Source: Rhabdornis inornatus
Lineage: Eukaryota; Chordata; Aves; Passeriformes; Rhabdornithidae
Length of the DNA stretch: 64,000 nt
Reading direction: 5' to 3'
Assembly (NCBI GenBank): GCA_013397075.1
Contig: VWZS01000187.1
Coordinates: forward strand, 1,759,083-1,823,082
Positions 13,636 through 27,713 of this stretch are shown here, one piece after another. The notes below the pieces were generated by a model. The model had not been told where the DNA came from and did not search any database. It was given only the letters and a program-made list of their open reading frames with translations. Position 1 is the stretch's first letter, and every line of letters starts with the position of its first letter. The translations under genes were made by a program, and so were the position numbers.

Positions 13636-14026
13636 GTCTTTTGTGTTCCCCTGAGAATTAACTTAGAGATGCAATGTCAAGAGAATAGCTATGTCTTTAG
13701 CATGCTTAAGACTTTGTAGGGCTGGTTAGAAATGCTGAAGATGCCAGCACCACTGGGCTGTATGAGCCTGGGCCTGAGCCTGAGCCTGATGTTTGCCCTG
13801 GATTGCTGGTCCATGTTGGATATGGTCAGCACTGGAGCTGTGCCAGGACTGAGAAGCTGTCCTGTAGCCTGGACTCTGCAGTTTCTGTATGGAGGGGAGA
13901 GGAGGGAGCTCCTGTGCTGGGACATCCCAGAGTCATGAGCTGGAGCAGGCCAGTGTACAGACTGAGGGTTAAAGGAGATGGAAGCTGAAGCTTCAAGGTT
14001 GTGGGAACTATGGCTGATGAAAAAGG

Positions 14027-14162
14027 ATTGCAGAACCACAAAATAGTGAGCTGGAAGGGACCCACAAGCATAATTGCATCCAGCTCTAAAGTGAATGACC
14101 TGTACAGGGATCACAACCTTGTTGTTATTAGTGTCATGCTCCAACCAACTGAACTAATCTCA
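14027..14162 (-). repeat. tRNA-Ile-derived SINE with CR1-like tail (TguSINE1-like), antisense
   Basis: Read on the - strand, the element starts with a tRNA-like head (TTCAGTTGGTTGGAGCATG, then a CTAATAA anticodon-loop equivalent with an Ile AAT anticodon, then a degraded B box GTGATCCCTGTACAGG). A short body follows (CATTCACTTTAGAGCTGGAT), and then a CR1-type 3' tail (GTGGGTCCCTTCCAGCTC) ending near a degenerate ATTTTGTGGTTCTGC. This order of tRNA-Ile head plus CR1-like tail is that of the songbird SINE mobilised by CR1 reverse transcriptase. The copy is full-length in layout but diverged. The family name is from memory of its structure, not a database match. Confidence 0.8.
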
Positions 14163-17100
14163 GTTTGATTTGAGGGTATTAATAGGGTTCATAGAAATGG
14201 CAGATGTGCTGAGGTGCTACTAGGTTTTTCGGTGCTAATGAAATGGAAAATACTGCATCAGGAGGGTACTGCATCTGTCAGTTTGTGTTGCCAAAAGAGA
14301 AATGTTAGCCAGGGAATCGACAGATGACCAGCAAGGACAGGCAAGTGTGGCATGAGGAATGTGAGAAGGTTGGATGGCAAAGGGTTTTGGAGGAGAAAGG
14401 AAGATGAAATGGTTGAGATACAGATAACAGAAGTAGATACAAAGCTTTGTAACATCTTCCTGTGCCTTGGATGGAATGTAGGTCTCTGAATCTGAAGACC
14501 TGGCTGTCAGAGAATACCTAAAACCTTTTGGCAATGCTACTTCAGTTCTGTAGTTCTTCCTCCCTGAGAACAACCACCTATAGTTGCTGTAACTTATAGT
14601 TAGCTCAAGATGCCCCTGTGGCTTATCAGATGGCTGCTCAGCTCATGTGGTACCAATGGAATGCTTGTGTAGTGGAGTTTGTCATTCAGGATTTTGCTTT
14701 AATGTGGGAATTGTAGACAGGAGGAGGGACACACATGGAGGCATGTGTATGGATGTACACTACCACATTCCAAAGGTGGTGAGGACAAACACTCATAAGA
14801 TAGAACATATCAGAATTAATTTTGTTTGAGCAACTTTGATATGTCCCTCTTAAATAAAACAAGTTCAAACTTGCATTAATCGTAAAAATACAGTGGAAAA
14901 TTTAAATTTTTCAAAATTTCTTCATTTGATTCTACCATCTATACGTGCTTTATTGTATTTGCTGTAAGGAAGAAAGCATGCTACAGATTGAGGATTATTT
15001 TGTATCTCCTGGTATTAATTGACCTTTTGGAACCCAACAGTATGAGTAAGGATTGTTTATGTATTACTTCTTGCTGGTGTTTAAGAGTGATATGTGCAGT
15101 TTACAGCTTTGAATATTCAATCTTGGGAGCTGAGCTTGCTTGGACTTTTTTTTCTGTCTTTCCGGAATAATGAGTTGGGGGAAAAAAAATTGTACCTTGA
15201 AGTACTTCCCATATCTTGCCCTTTGGTCTTCTCTCATGACAACAGCATTAGTGTTTTGGCCTAAATGATAGTGAGGCTTTGCTAGCATATGGGGAGAAAA
15301 TAAAGTAAGAACTTTTAGGGACAAAGGAAGTGGAGAGGTTGAGGGTGGTTGATTCTGTGAAGCACTTTATATAGAGCTATGAGTCAGCAATTTCCTTTTG
15401 CAGTCATCTTCTCGAGATGGGATATTTTCTTTTATCTTATCAAGCCAGCCTGTTTTTCTATCCTGTCTCTTTAGGAAAAAAAAAAAATGCAAGAATAACA
15501 TGCAGTGGCACAGGTGTTTTCTTTAGGCTATGGAACTCAGAGCCAGGTGACAGGCAAGAATCCAGTGTGGGAGAGCAGATCCCACAGATGGTAGGATTAG
15601 TGGTGGTTGGATCCCTCTACTAATCCGTCTCCATTTCCTAACAGCCCAGATCTCTGAGCATCTTGCATTTGTGTTACCTGTGAAGACATGTGCAGCTCCG
15701 AAGTATATTCTAACATAATAACTAACATGCAAAGTCTTTAGACAAAAACAAGTTATTGTGAGTGGATGAGAGAAAATCCTTTTAGACTCAAGACTGAAGC
15801 AGTTGCTCAGAGAGGTATGGCTCCCTTTTCATCCTAGAGCCATATTATCAGAAAGTCATTTCACTGGTTAGACTGTTTAAAGTTTCCTTTAGAGGGGAAA
15901 AGAATACCACTTTATTATTGTTTTCTACATCAAGAATTCAACATTATTTTCCAGGAGAATCGCTTCATTTGTAATTTATGTATGTAGGTATTTAAATCTG
16001 GGTGCTCTTAGTGGAGTTACTGTGTTTTCTGTAGACCTGAGTATCTGGTTACATGTAGGATCAAGTGCATTTGTTTTGCGCTTGATGTAGCTGAGCAGTC
16101 CTGTGTTCTGGTACTTCATTCTTAAGCAGTTCTGAACAAAAATATTTGTTCGGAATAGTGGTTAGTGGTTCTAGGTACTATAACTAAAGCAGACCCGTTT
16201 TTCCATATTACCTAGTTAAAATCCACATCTTCACATTGAAGAAACTAGAGACAGTGAACGGTATGTTAAAACGAAATCACTATGTTAAAACCAAAAAAAA
16301 ACTTCACCTCTGTGCTGTTACAAGGCTACGTTATTGTAACACTGCTGCTGATAACCTGCATGCAAATTTTGAGGTGTCTGCCTCTTTGGTAACTTTGTTG
16401 AAATTGTTCAATTGGTGTAGTCAGCCTACAGATGGAACAAGAAGTATTGGATGCAGCAAACCCTGGTGTTACTGCCTGCTTACCCATGGCTGGTATGGGC
16501 TTCATTCCTGAGAGCTCTGCAGGACTGGTTGTGAGCCACCTGCCCTTAGTGATGGAAGGAGGGCTGGTGGTGGAGTGGGCGTTAAATCTCCCAGGGCAGA
16601 AAGTTGGGGCAGGAGACAGTCACAGACTTTGCTGATGGATTTAAAAAACAAACAACAAGTCAGTCACCTCTCTCAACCTCTTCAGCAGCACTCAAAATGA
16701 AAAAGTTGCTGCCTGCGTTTTTCTGTATTAAAGGACAAACTCACTGTGCAAGGTGTTGGGGATTGGAAGAGAAGCTTAGGCCAAAGAGGGAAAATAAATG
16801 CAGAAAAGTCCTTTTAAAATTTTTTAAAAGGAGATCTTGATTTGTGATTGACCTTTTCATTTTGCACCCAGTTTTGAATTCAGATGTTCTGAAGTTCTAG
16901 GTAGTTTGTCTGTGCTGGAAGTAATTATTTGGGATCAAATGAAAAATTGCATTTGCTTAGGGACTTTTTGTGGGGTGCCCTTGTCTTTTATTTAATCTGC
17001 GTAACATACATTGGTGGAAGGTGCCTGTGGTATCTACTACCCTGCTCCTTGACTCCTTAATTTACAGGGAAGTATTTTTATTTATTTGTCAGTACTATTT

Positions 17101-20100
17101 CAAGTGAAGGTAATAACAGGTGATTTCAGTAGAGCACAGATTGCTCTTAAAATAGTTAAACTGAGTTTCCTGTGATGGAAGGAGAGCAACAGGAGAGCAG
17201 TAAGGAAAGGGCAACAGATCTTTGTGCTTTCAGTGTTTGTGGGTAGGTTATATATTGCTGTTTGTTTTTTCATAGGATTTTCTAAAATGATGGTTTCCCG
17301 AGTAGGTGTCTCTGGATGGTGTCACAGATTCCCTGGAGGCATGTGTGCACTGAAAACGGTAGCAGTAGATGTAGTGTCTGTTGCATCAGAAAGGGAATAG
17401 AGTCAAGCATCTTCACTTAGAGCCTGTGTTGACAAGGAGGAACTCAGTGAATATCTATCAGATTTAACTTCTTAGCATTAGATAAACATGCCAAAAATGC
17501 TGTTTCACTGACGTTTTGTTGTATGAACACTTTGAATGTCTCTGGCTCATCCAGACCAAATACTCTTTGTCATAACCTCTCTCTAGAGTGCCAAGAGACC
17601 TTATTTTGTATATCTAAAAAGCATAATGTCATCTCTACTTGGTTGCTGCCAGCATCAAATGACTTGAAACCATTGCATAAGCTTTTGTCATTTCAGAATT
17701 AATGGTGATCTCATCATTAGGCCTATCAAAGACATCCTTTAATATTTTGAAAACTGTTGAATCATCTGGAATTGTTCTTCTAATAAATGGAGGGGTTATT
17801 TGACCCAAGTAAAACCCTGATGGCTAACATCAGGGAGATAATACTAGATCTCTTCAGCAGTACTTAGATATCCGTCCATGTTTTTGGATTGTCAATACAA
17901 AAAAACGCTGAAATCAAGTAAGAGTACCTTTGAAGATGGATAGCAAGATATTTAAGCTATTTCAGGGATGCCATTAATTGCAAGAGATGAATTAATGGCT
18001 GTGTGAGGCTTTTTAACAGGGGAAAGGTCACACAGTTCCTGTCCAGGTTTTCAGATGATGGAGAGGAAGCCAGCCAGCAGACTGATAAGGTTTGACTTTT
18101 GCTGCTCTAAGTAGTTCTGGCCAGATCAGGACAGAAGATCCAGTTCGTGACAGTGAAAAGTATAAGAAAATGCTTTACTCAGCTGTTCTAACAGTTTGTG
18201 GTGGATAAAGAGATGAAATTACTGTATTGGAATCTCAAGTGGGTTGTTCATTGTATTTCTTTCTTCCTGTCAATTAGCTGAGTGGTCTCAATTTTTACAT
18301 ATTATTTGGCTGATTTTTTGTATGTGCTACCTCCAATTTCTGTAAAATAGCATCATGAGGACACCAGCTGCTTCAAACTTGACGTTCTGCAGGTAGGAAT
18401 CGTCTATAAAGGGAAGTTGAACAGAACAGCACTCCAGTGAATGGCTAATTCCTACAGCTGTTCCAACCATCAAGGGAGGCATGAATCTTTCTGGTATACC
18501 ACAGCTGTGCTGCCATGCTCAGAAAGCTTTGTATTTATCCTCATTCCTTGGGATAATGGTGTTGCTGGTCCTGCTGTTCCTAGGCCTGGCTGTTGAGCTG
18601 TGAGGAAGGTGCTCTGAGCTCTGCCCTTCAAGCCCTAGTGCAGGGGCACATGAAGGGTAATCCTGCTGTTGAGAAACAGGCAGAGAATGTGCAGTGCATC
18701 ATTGTCAGTATCTTTCATACTGATTGCAGCACCTTTATGAATTACTGTGATTGCAGAGTCATTTATATTTGTGAAATTGTTTCTCTATAAAAAATATCTT
18801 GTAAAAGGGATATTGAGGATTTTTTGTTTGAAGTAGGGCTTGGTTAGAGATACCTTGCTGTCAACAGAAATGGAAACTGTCAATGATACTGGAAAGTAAC
18901 AGATTCAGTTCTGACCAAAGGAAATATATTTCACTCAGTACACAAATTAGTGTGTGGAATGTATTGCTACAATATATCATTGAGGTTAAAAATGTGTAGG
19001 GTCAAAAGTAATCTGATATTTATGTGTCAGTTGTGTAGACAAATCCTGCAAATATAAACAAACTTTTTAAGGTCTTCTGGACAGCTTCCTTGAGCTCAAG
19101 GTATCCATCAGTGTAAACAATAATAATAAGGACTACTTTTCCTTATTCCTATTTTGCAAATTTGTCTTCAGGGCTTTCTTCTGCTAGTCTTTGAAATACC
19201 TGGAACTGGGCAGTACAGATTGTAGGAACTGATGTGAATGAGTTTTAGGCTAAATTCAGAATGAGTTTCTTATGTCCTGTACTTTTGAAGTGTTTTAAAT
19301 AGCTATGATTCTTGTCAGATCACAAAGCAATTACAAATATCCCATTAAAAACAAAGTGTTAAATTCAAATTATTGCACTGGTGATAAAATATTTGGTAGA
19401 AACGTATTCTGCATTGCATTGCAGATTAATACTAAAAATAAATGCAGAGTTTTGACAGGATTAAGGAAAAATGTAGTTCAAGGGGGAGCAGTTTCCCCTT
19501 TTTTTGCGATATGCTCAAAAACTATAATCTAGGGTATACCTGTAACTATAACAGAGAATAGACCTAGTAGTTATTTGGATGGATCAGGCAATGGCACATC
19601 TTCAACTTGTTCTCCCACCATGTTCAATTCAAACCAAGTCCAGTATTAGCTCATTTTGGACAGAAGTCTATGTGCTATTGTGTTTGTCTAAACCTTTGTC
19701 CTTGTTGAGAAACTGAGGAGAGGTTACAGGCTGTGCCAGTGCTCAACCCTTGCTCCACAGGAGTGTGACTTGTATGTGGGCAGTTTCTGTGCTGGTCACA
19801 AACACAGAACTATTTCCAAAGCAGTTGCTACCTCTCCTGAATGATTAGGCTTCTCTTTGGGTTTTTTTGGCAGGGGGTGAAAAGGTAATATTCAAATCCT
19901 TATTGGTTTATTAGTCACAGTTTTTAAAAAATTCATTTGCTTCATGTATTTGGAAACTGCAGTTTTTGAAGAGAAGGTCACATCTGTAGTTGAAGGTCAA
20001 ATTACTGATGCTGTGTAAGGGAGTTGTTTTTTGCTATCCCTTCAATCATCAGTGCCAGTAAGTTAATGACACCAGTTACCACTGTTATAGCATATTGTCT

Positions 20101-23100
20101 TTTGGCTGTATAAAAACAGGAAGACTTGTCAGCAATAGAAGATCTGAAAAGAAGCTGTTTAAAGCAATACAAGCATTGTATTTTTGGACATCTTTTTGCA
20201 TTTGTATCTAGCTTATGCTTTTTCACCTATATGCTGGAGTTTCTTGGCTTGAGCTCTGTGCCCTTTTTTATTGTGATGTCAGATACTGGCCTCAGACAGG
20301 CATGACTGACCTGATGTGCTATCACAGTTTATAAATAGCCCTAGAAAATTAGGGTGTGCTCCCAGTTAGGGCTGAGCTCTGTATGTTGGAATTGCAGTGG
20401 GGATCAGGAGTGGCATGATAAGGGGTGCTGCTGCCAGGACCTGAGCTGTCTTGAGAGGAGTTCTTGGTCTCAGGCTTGGAATAGTAGATAGGGGAATGGG
20501 AAAGCATAAAATGGGATGAGTGCATTTTAACTGATGTTTTCTGTTTTTTAGCTTTCCTTACTTACAAATTCACTCAGTGTGTGTTGATTAGTTTAGATTC
20601 TTTGCTACCTCCTTGGCTTGTATTATATCAAAGTCCCAGTGGTTTGACATGTCAAAAGATTTTTGTATACAGACTGCTGGAAGTACACAGTGCAAAGAGG
20701 GAAAAGAGAAGCCTTTTCATAGAAGGGCCCAAACAGAATACATTTAGATGCCAAAGGCAACTTTGTGTAACAGCTGTTACTTAAGAATGACTTTTTAAAT
20801 TATAATCCAGTGGAGAGAAACTAATGCTATTGAAAAGTTACTATTTTGTATAGATAAGTGATATTTTTATGTCTCTCCTCTTTTAGCATATGGTCATTCT
20901 GCACAGTGCTTTATTGCCATCTATGTCTTCTTGTCCCCCTGTTTTCCTTCATATCCTGTTTTTCCTTCTCAATGCTGAAATCAAAATATATATTGCTAAA
21001 ACTAGAGATTCTCTTTTTTGGCATCTTGGAGAATAAATTTGTGGTGGGAATTGTTTTCATCGAAGCTGAAATTCTTTCTGCTTTCCTGCAATTTCTTGGA
21101 TACTACAGTTGAAAGGATATTGGCCGTGTATTAGTGCATATGTGGCTGGAAAGGATATGTGGAAGTGAAAGTCAAAAGCTGGTATTTTCTTTCCTTCTGT
21201 TTTTTAAGACAGAAACTAAATATAGAGAATGTTAAACAGATGGCTATGTTGTCGCATAATAAATATTTGAAGAAAATTAAATTATGTCCTGCCTGTTCGC
21301 TGATGACAGTTCCAGCCCCCATAGTAACAGCAGTAATAATAATAGGAGGATTTACAGTGAGTTTATTTTTTAATTCTCAAAGTGAGCTACCTAACCAGGT
21401 CATTTAAGGAGATATTTTTTTAATGTGGGAAAGATAAGTGATGTACTTGAGGTCATCCAGTATGTCAGAGAGTCTCTTGAAAGAGCATGCAGGGTCCCCG
21501 TGACTTCCAGACAGTATGTTTCCATTTAAAACCCTGCTGACTTGCAAATACTTACTCGAGTACTTCCTACAGAACTTTGGGCTTTAATGTTGTTCTTTTT
21601 CCTTAATTTCAACATAATTGTTCATAAATGTTAAGTTGCCAAGAGGAGATAAGACCAGGCTTGCATTCCTGTCCAGTGTAACTGAGCAAAAAACCCCCTG
21701 CGCTGCAGGTCCTCCTGAGAATTTTGTTGTCAAGAGATGGTGGTGGATGCCAGAGACATGATGAAGACTTAGCTGAAGTGAGGGGTTTTATTTATACAGC
21801 TGAGTTTCATCTTGTGATATTAATAGCATACAGGCATTTCTTTTGGAGAGAGGGGATGGATACTGTATTTAGCAGAGGTTGGTGTGCTACTCTTTCTGCC
21901 ATGAGCCAGAAAATCTCATTGCCTTTAACTGTTCGAATGCCTATCTTCACTGGGAGGAATCTTCTGTTAATCATTCCGATTTTGCAAGTTTGAAAGCTCT
22001 GTAAGAGATACAAGATGAGGACAAGAACTGTAATATTTCACTTAAAGGTGAGAAGGCTGGACAGCAGATCAGGTTCATGGCAGCAACAAAGTTCATCTGG
22101 CTCATGGTCCTTCTCCTTTTCTCAGGATTCGGCAGATGTGCTGGAGAGCAGGCTGAGGAGTTTATGAATTGTCTCCATTACCCATTTCCTGCTAACTTTT
22201 ATTGATACTTTTCCATCCTCTGCAAGTAATTATATCACATATTAGAAGTGGAACTGGTGCTTATCACATTGATAATTTGCATGATGGGAGTAGTTTGCTG
22301 CTGTGTTGCAGCAGAGCATATAATGTGGGGGGTGAGTGGGATGGCTTTTGGATTTGGGGGTGGGTTTTTTCCACTTGGTGGGGAAACAAGGCCTGGAATT
22401 CTTCACTGCCTCTAAAAATTTGTCATCTGCCCCAGCTTAAAGACATATTAATAGTATCCTGATCTCTTACATGCATGGTTGGTCCTGTTGCCTGGATACA
22501 AACATAAAGTGATTAGAAAGATATCATTAATATGGAGTGAACAAAATAGGTCATAAAAGTACCCAGTTACATGTTTTTCCTATGTGCCCACCATGCATAT
22601 TGGTAATTGACTCCTTTGCTTGCTTGTTGCAGATTGTGCTTTGTTGTAATGCTGCATTAGGCTTTTCACTAAGCTGCAAGCATATATTTTCTGTGTGATA
22701 TTTTCTGCCAGCTCTCTTTCTCTGTGGTTTCTTCCCTGTTCTTTGAAATATACCCTTATCAGTTTTTCTCCCATCATTTGTACCCTTCTGTGGTCTGTTC
22801 CCTTTGTGTGTCTGATCAAATGCTGTTGTGTCTCCTGAACTTTTTTCAGTATACAGTTGTATTTATAGTTTCTGCATACTGTGTTACTCTTCTTGGTAAA
22901 TATATGCACTGTGTCACATAAAGGAGTGTTAAAAACACTACAAAAGCCCCTTGTTTTTTAAAATCTCCCTAGGGTCTTGTGATGGATTTGTTAGGGCTCT
23001 GGGGAGATGTCTCTTTCTAACATAGCTTCTGGTTTAGCTCTTCACTTTTCCATCATTTCCTGCAGCATTTCTGATTTTCTTCATAAAAACATATACTCAC

Positions 23101-23845
23101 TTCTGAAACCACTCTTAGCTGTTTTTGCATGCTTTTTCTCAAGTGTAGATGAAAATGTCTGTGGCTAGCTTGCTTTTTTTTCAGTTACTCCTTTATTTCT
23201 TAAAGTCTGTACTCTAACTTAAGGTGTGATTTTTCTCTTTCCATCTGTTCTAGTGTAGCACTCCATAACACTAGTTCTAAGAGTGAAGACACTAAAGCAC
23301 TTTTTTTAGTTCTCCTGATTTAACAACCAGGTACTGGAGGTGGACTGCAGTGACAGAGTTCCTAATTTCCTTCAGTTGTGAAATGAGCTGTTTGTGTAGG
23401 CATTTGGTATGAACTGGCATGAACTTAGGAGAAGAAGAAAGAATGAAAATAGTGATATTGGCTTCCTAAATGCAGGATGGTAAAATATTTCCTGCTTTCT
23501 TTTGGAGAATTGTTGCATGCTGTTCAAGCACCACTATTGCTGTGAGTGAGCGTTAGGCACAAGCATCATACGTGTGTATTTGGTGATAAGGGAGAGGCAG
23601 GAGCATTGGTTTGTGATTAATGAGCTGTAACTGCAATTAGAAAATTGGATCTAGGCCTCTTGCTCTGCTTTTCATATGAACTTTGGTAGTTCACTTCATT
23701 GCTGTCTCAGTTCTGTTTGTGTAAAATTTAGATAAATTTCTGTTCTACTTGTGTGCTTGTATCCATTTCTTTTGAAAAGGATGTGGTACAGCATCTGTCT
23801 TTTGTTAGGCGTACAGAAATCTGATTGCATATACAGATACTGTTA
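14163..23845 (+). other. Proposed first intron, no recognised feature
   Basis: This is about 9.7 kb of AT-rich DNA without a convincing exon, RNA gene or recognisable young repeat. It contains one notable small inverted repeat at 16809-16832 (two 11-base arms, TCCTTTTAAAA, around TT). A 42-base segment at 18351-18392 has an ATG and a good donor (CAG then GTAGGA), but a mediocre acceptor and a phase that does not fit the downstream exons. Open frames here are all under 100 codons and look random. Confidence 0.5.
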
Positions 23846-24122
23846 GATTCCTAGAATGGTTTTGGTTGGAATAGACCTTACCTAGTTGCAAGCTCTCCTG
23901 CCATGACCAGGGACACCTTTCCACTAGCCCAGGTTGCTCAAAGCTAATCCAACCTGGCTTGAACACTTCCAGGATGGGGCATCTGCAGCTTCTCTGGATG
24001 ACATGTTGCTGTGCCCCACCACCCTCATAATAAAGAATTTCTTCCTAAATGAAACCTGTCCTCTTTCATTTTAGAGCTATTCCTCCAAGTCCTATTATTA
24101 CATGCACTTGTGAAAAGGGCAG
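23846..24122 (-). mobile_element. CR1 LINE 3' end, antisense, 5'-truncated
   Basis: Read on the + strand, this is the reverse complement of an avian CR1 3' terminus. It begins with an AGAATGG...TTGGTTGGAATAGACCT block, followed by CATGACCAGGGACACCTTTC, CCAGGTTGCTCAAAGC, ATAAAGAATTTCTTCCTAAA, and finally a CCTATTATTACATGCACTTG block. These are conserved landmarks of the CR1 3' region, in the expected order for an element on the - strand. Only the last part of the element is present, as is normal for CR1. Divergence is moderate, so it is not a recent insertion. No coding capacity remains. Confidence 0.92.
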
Positions 24123-24689
24123 CTGTGTGTTTGGGTGGATACATAATATACAACAATCCTAACCTTAGCTGAAGCCTTTTGGTATGTGCTGTAATGGAAA
24201 TAGAAATGAGAATATAGTTGAAACAAATAGTAGGACATTTTCTCAACAATTTGGTCACAAAATACTGTTTCCTGTTTTTTTACAGTAGGTGACATTTTTA
24301 GGTGTTGTCATAATTACTGTGTGATGGCTTTCAGATGTCATATATCCATGCACAAATACATTAAAGAAAGATTACTGTCTGTCATTTCATTACTTTGTTT
24401 CTTTAATATCATTATTGTTTTATTTTAACAGCCAGTCTCCTTTCTGGCTTACTTTGAGGCATAGAATGCACTGATGAGAAATAGAAAAGGAGAAGAGAAT
24501 GCTGTATCCAGTCACAGAAGTGATATGTGTAATACAGTGTTCTGTTCTTAGTACTTAATCAGTTATTTTGGAAGAATTGATCAAATCTTTATTTTTTGTA
24601 TTATGGAAAAATGATCAATGGAAGAAACTGACCTGGATTGCTCCAGTCTGAGCTCAGATCATGTAGGACTGTTGTAGTCTTTCTCTCTG

Positions 24690-25035
24690 CTGTGTTTTGG
24701 AACGATGGACAGCTGCAGATATTTTTGCACACCATATTTGAGGAAAGATGTGGACCAACTGAAAGTAGTTCAGGAGAAAGTAATAGCAAAGAAAACATTA
24801 CCTAGCAGGAGGGAATGGAACTGGAGAAGTAAGAATAATTTTAAAATTTTTAAGTGTGCTGTGAAGAGAAAATAAATTTCTCTTCTGTGTTCACACAGCC
24901 CAGAAGTAAAGGGGGTGTAAATTATATAATTAGAATTCAGGAAAAGCTTTCCAATGGCGCAAGCAGTTAAGCAGTAGACTGGATTGCCTAGAAACCAGGC
25001 ATACTCTGTCCTGGAGGATACTAGCAGACATAACA
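24690..25035 (+). mobile_element. Ancient CR1/L3-like LINE fragment
   Basis: Several blocks match the order of the old amniote CR1/L3 3' region: an ACCATATTTGAGGAAAGATG block with the following GTGGACCAACTG, then TTCAGGAGAAAGTAATAGCA, later AATTCAGGAAAAGCTTTCCA, and then GACTGGATTGCCTAGAAACC followed by CCTGGAGGAT. Spacing is irregular and divergence is high, as expected of an insertion predating bird radiation. The coding part is degenerate. Boundaries are approximate. Confidence 0.65.
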
Positions 25036-27004
25036 GGCAAATGTGTTGGAAGTGCTTTAGGTGTCACTGATTCCAAGCCTGTTGTCTGTGATTTCAAGGG
25101 TACTGAAGTTGTTTCTGAAGTTTCCTTTCAATTTTAGGCATATTCTTTGCCCTGATAAATCCTCTAGAAAATTCAATGAACGTTTTCTTTCTGCTAAATA
25201 TTGCTTCAGTCGAGCTGGACTTAAATACATTAAAGGTGAAGGTATAGGTTTAGAAAGTGTATGCTAGAGAAGGCTAATATATATAACGTTGGGGTTTTTT
25301 CCCTAAACATCTTGTTTACCTTTTTTACAGTGCTGATCACATGACTATTTTCACTGACCAATAACATAAATTCTTACAGAGTAATGACAGGAAATTTATA
25401 GCTCATAATTCAAGATCTCTCTTTCTAGTTTTTCTTTCTCACTTTCTTTGTTGCTATGGTCCCAAACTGCCCAAGAGTTCTCTCTGTTAGAATTTCCTTA
25501 AATAATACACTTTTTTCTGTGTATTCAACCCACCTCACTCAAAGTTGTGTCCAGATGAAAATTTTATTTCAGTTTTTGCTTTCTTTTGCAATTATGTAAT
25601 AACAATCTGAAAAAAAAAATGCTGATCTTTGGGAAATCCACAAATACCTTTCTTCCACACTCAAAACTGATCAGAGATTATTGTTTCATTTCTTTTTGCC
25701 AGTTTCCTGCTTGTGACAGTACTTTGTTCTTCTTGCCTGCGCAGTGACTTGAGTAGCCCTTTGTGAAGGACTCAACCAAATCTTTTGAGAAAGTTCCAAT
25801 AAACAATGTGTTCTTGTATTCTTTTACTCCATCAAGTTTTTTTCTAATCCTTGAAAGAATTCAGCTCCTTGACAGATCTACCTTGTGTTCAATTCATCTT
25901 GTCCCCTCAGCTATGCAGAAATCTTCAGTGTTTGTTCACATGGCCTTAAGGATTCTCCTCGTGTTTGTTTGTGAGAAGTCTTTGGGTTTTTGCAGACTTG
26001 CCAGGATTACAGGATTTCAGGCTTACTTTTTGATGCTAAGGTGATGCTTGTAAGTGGGAATTCAGTACAGGACCCGACTGGCATTTGCCATGGTGTAATT
26101 TCTCACACATCCCACTCTCCTGTCCCTGCACAATCTGTGCACAGTGCCATCACAAGTATTTGTGCTGATGCACAGTGCACTGAATCTACAATAGAAAAAT
26201 ACCCTGGCTCACCACAGGGCAGTGGTGGCATGACAAAGACAATAATTAATTTAGCTGGTTAATGTGTGGGGAAGAGAAGGGAGACAGCTGCTGCCCTCTA
26301 ACAGCACTGCTGCCCTAACTGTGTGCCATGACTGGCTTAAGAGACGTCAGGGCTAAGAGTAGGAAATTCTCAACAGGAAGTCACGTAGTATGAAATGTAA
26401 AATTGTAAACATAATAGTGCAGAAAAATACTCTCTATTTAGCCATGTGGAATCCTTGTATTGCTCCATCTTACTGAATAATGTATGGTTTTACACCTTTA
26501 TTACAGGCTGGGGTCTTTCTAGACTTGTAAGATGCCAAATGTTAGAAGTGAATTAACTATGAAGACACTAACAGAGGAATTAGAGATAGAACTAATCAGA
26601 GAATATCAAAATAAAGTACTTTCAACTTGTGGGGAGGCACTGGGGAGAATACAGTCAAAAAGGTTTAACCAGAAATGTCTGTGTGTGCTCCAGGAAAGGA
26701 GTGAAACTGGAAAAACACTAGTGTTTTCAAGCACCAGAAACGGTGTGCAGCAGATAAATCAGTTTACATATGTGTCCTGGTAGCAAGAGCTAAATTAATA
26801 TGGGTTTGAGTTATGAAAATTAAAGAGAAGTTCCTTCTTGAACAACTGCTAGAGTTAACTTGCAAGTTGTACCAGGCCCAAACTTCTTGTTTTCAGACAG
26901 ATATAAATGAACTGAAGAGATTGGAGAGACAAATGGCAAAGGAGTACAGACCAAGGAACCCGCAGGCACACATGCCTTCTTAGGCTATATGATAACCAGA
27001 AGTG

Positions 27005-27215
27005 TAGCTGAGAGATGTGATAAGAGTCTACAAATATTTGAAAGGCGCATACTTGAAAGATAGAAACTAATTAAATGAGTAAAGTGAGAAGGGACATAAC
27101 TAGAAACAAGGGAATGAGGTTATGAAATATATTAAAGTATGGAATAGTCTGCCCAAAGGAAAGACTGGAAGAACATATATGAAAAACAAATATATAATAC
27201 AGAGGACTGGTAGAA
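27005..27215 (+). mobile_element. Possible ancient CR1/L3-like fragment
   Basis: The stretch GAGATGTGATAAGAGTCTAC followed by AAATATTTGAAAGGC, then AAGTGAGAAGGGACATAACT and AGAAACAAGGGAATGAGGTT, resembles the part of old CR1/L3 elements that precedes the 3' end. The similarity is by eye only. No 3' terminal repeat follows, so it would be an internal piece. It lies about 2 kb from the better-supported old fragment at 24.7-25.0 kb and could be part of the same insertion or a separate one. Confidence 0.45.
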
Positions 27216-27713
27216 ATACTCAGGAAATAGTTTCACATCAAAGAGTCAGTTTTCTAATGAAAATACATCAAATAATTTGGAAATCTCTTTTACCCATTTA
27301 ATTTATGTTTGCTTTTGAGGTATTAGGGCAAGTTGGCAGCATCTCTTAACTCTTTAATATTGCCTCCCTAATACTTCCTGCTGATTCAAATCTACATTAT
27401 TGCATACCAATCTTAGATACTACCTTTCTTCAGGAAAAAAGTGTTTTAAAAAGGAACAGTTGGGCAAACAGTATGAAAAGGTACAAGGGGAGAAGAAAGG
27501 TGAATAAGTTTCGGGAATGATTTTTCAAGAATGGTGTATGGACTGGAAGGCAGCCCTGGAACTAATTTGAAGAGATTATTTAAAGAATTTGGAAAGTATC
27601 TGGGGGTATCCCTTTGCAAAGCAAAAACCCCTGAATCTTTGTTTTCAAACACAACTGTGAGACAGCAATTTATGTTGCTCCATTGAATTTCTATGCGTGG
27701 TCTCTACATATCC

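Larger units (their letters stand above)
1815..13700 (+). other. Proposed first intron, proximal part
   Basis: This is about 12 kb of AT-rich sequence with dense stops in all frames. I recognise no interspersed repeat here with confidence. It holds T-rich runs at about 7573-7585 and 9826-9856. A somewhat GC-richer patch at about 2265-2520 contains a TTTATTGGC (reverse complement of a poly-A signal context) and could be an old repeat I cannot name. Short segments bounded by passable splice sites occur (2920-3040, 7617-7657, 12900-13001, 13125-13194). None has convincing coding character and I do not annotate them as exons. Confidence 0.5.

Noticed and set aside
13736..13990. GC-richer block with short CCTGAG tandem units, open on both strands
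   Set aside because: It may be part of an old repeat next to the SINE, but I recognise no family, and the tandem run (about 13769-13787) is only three units.
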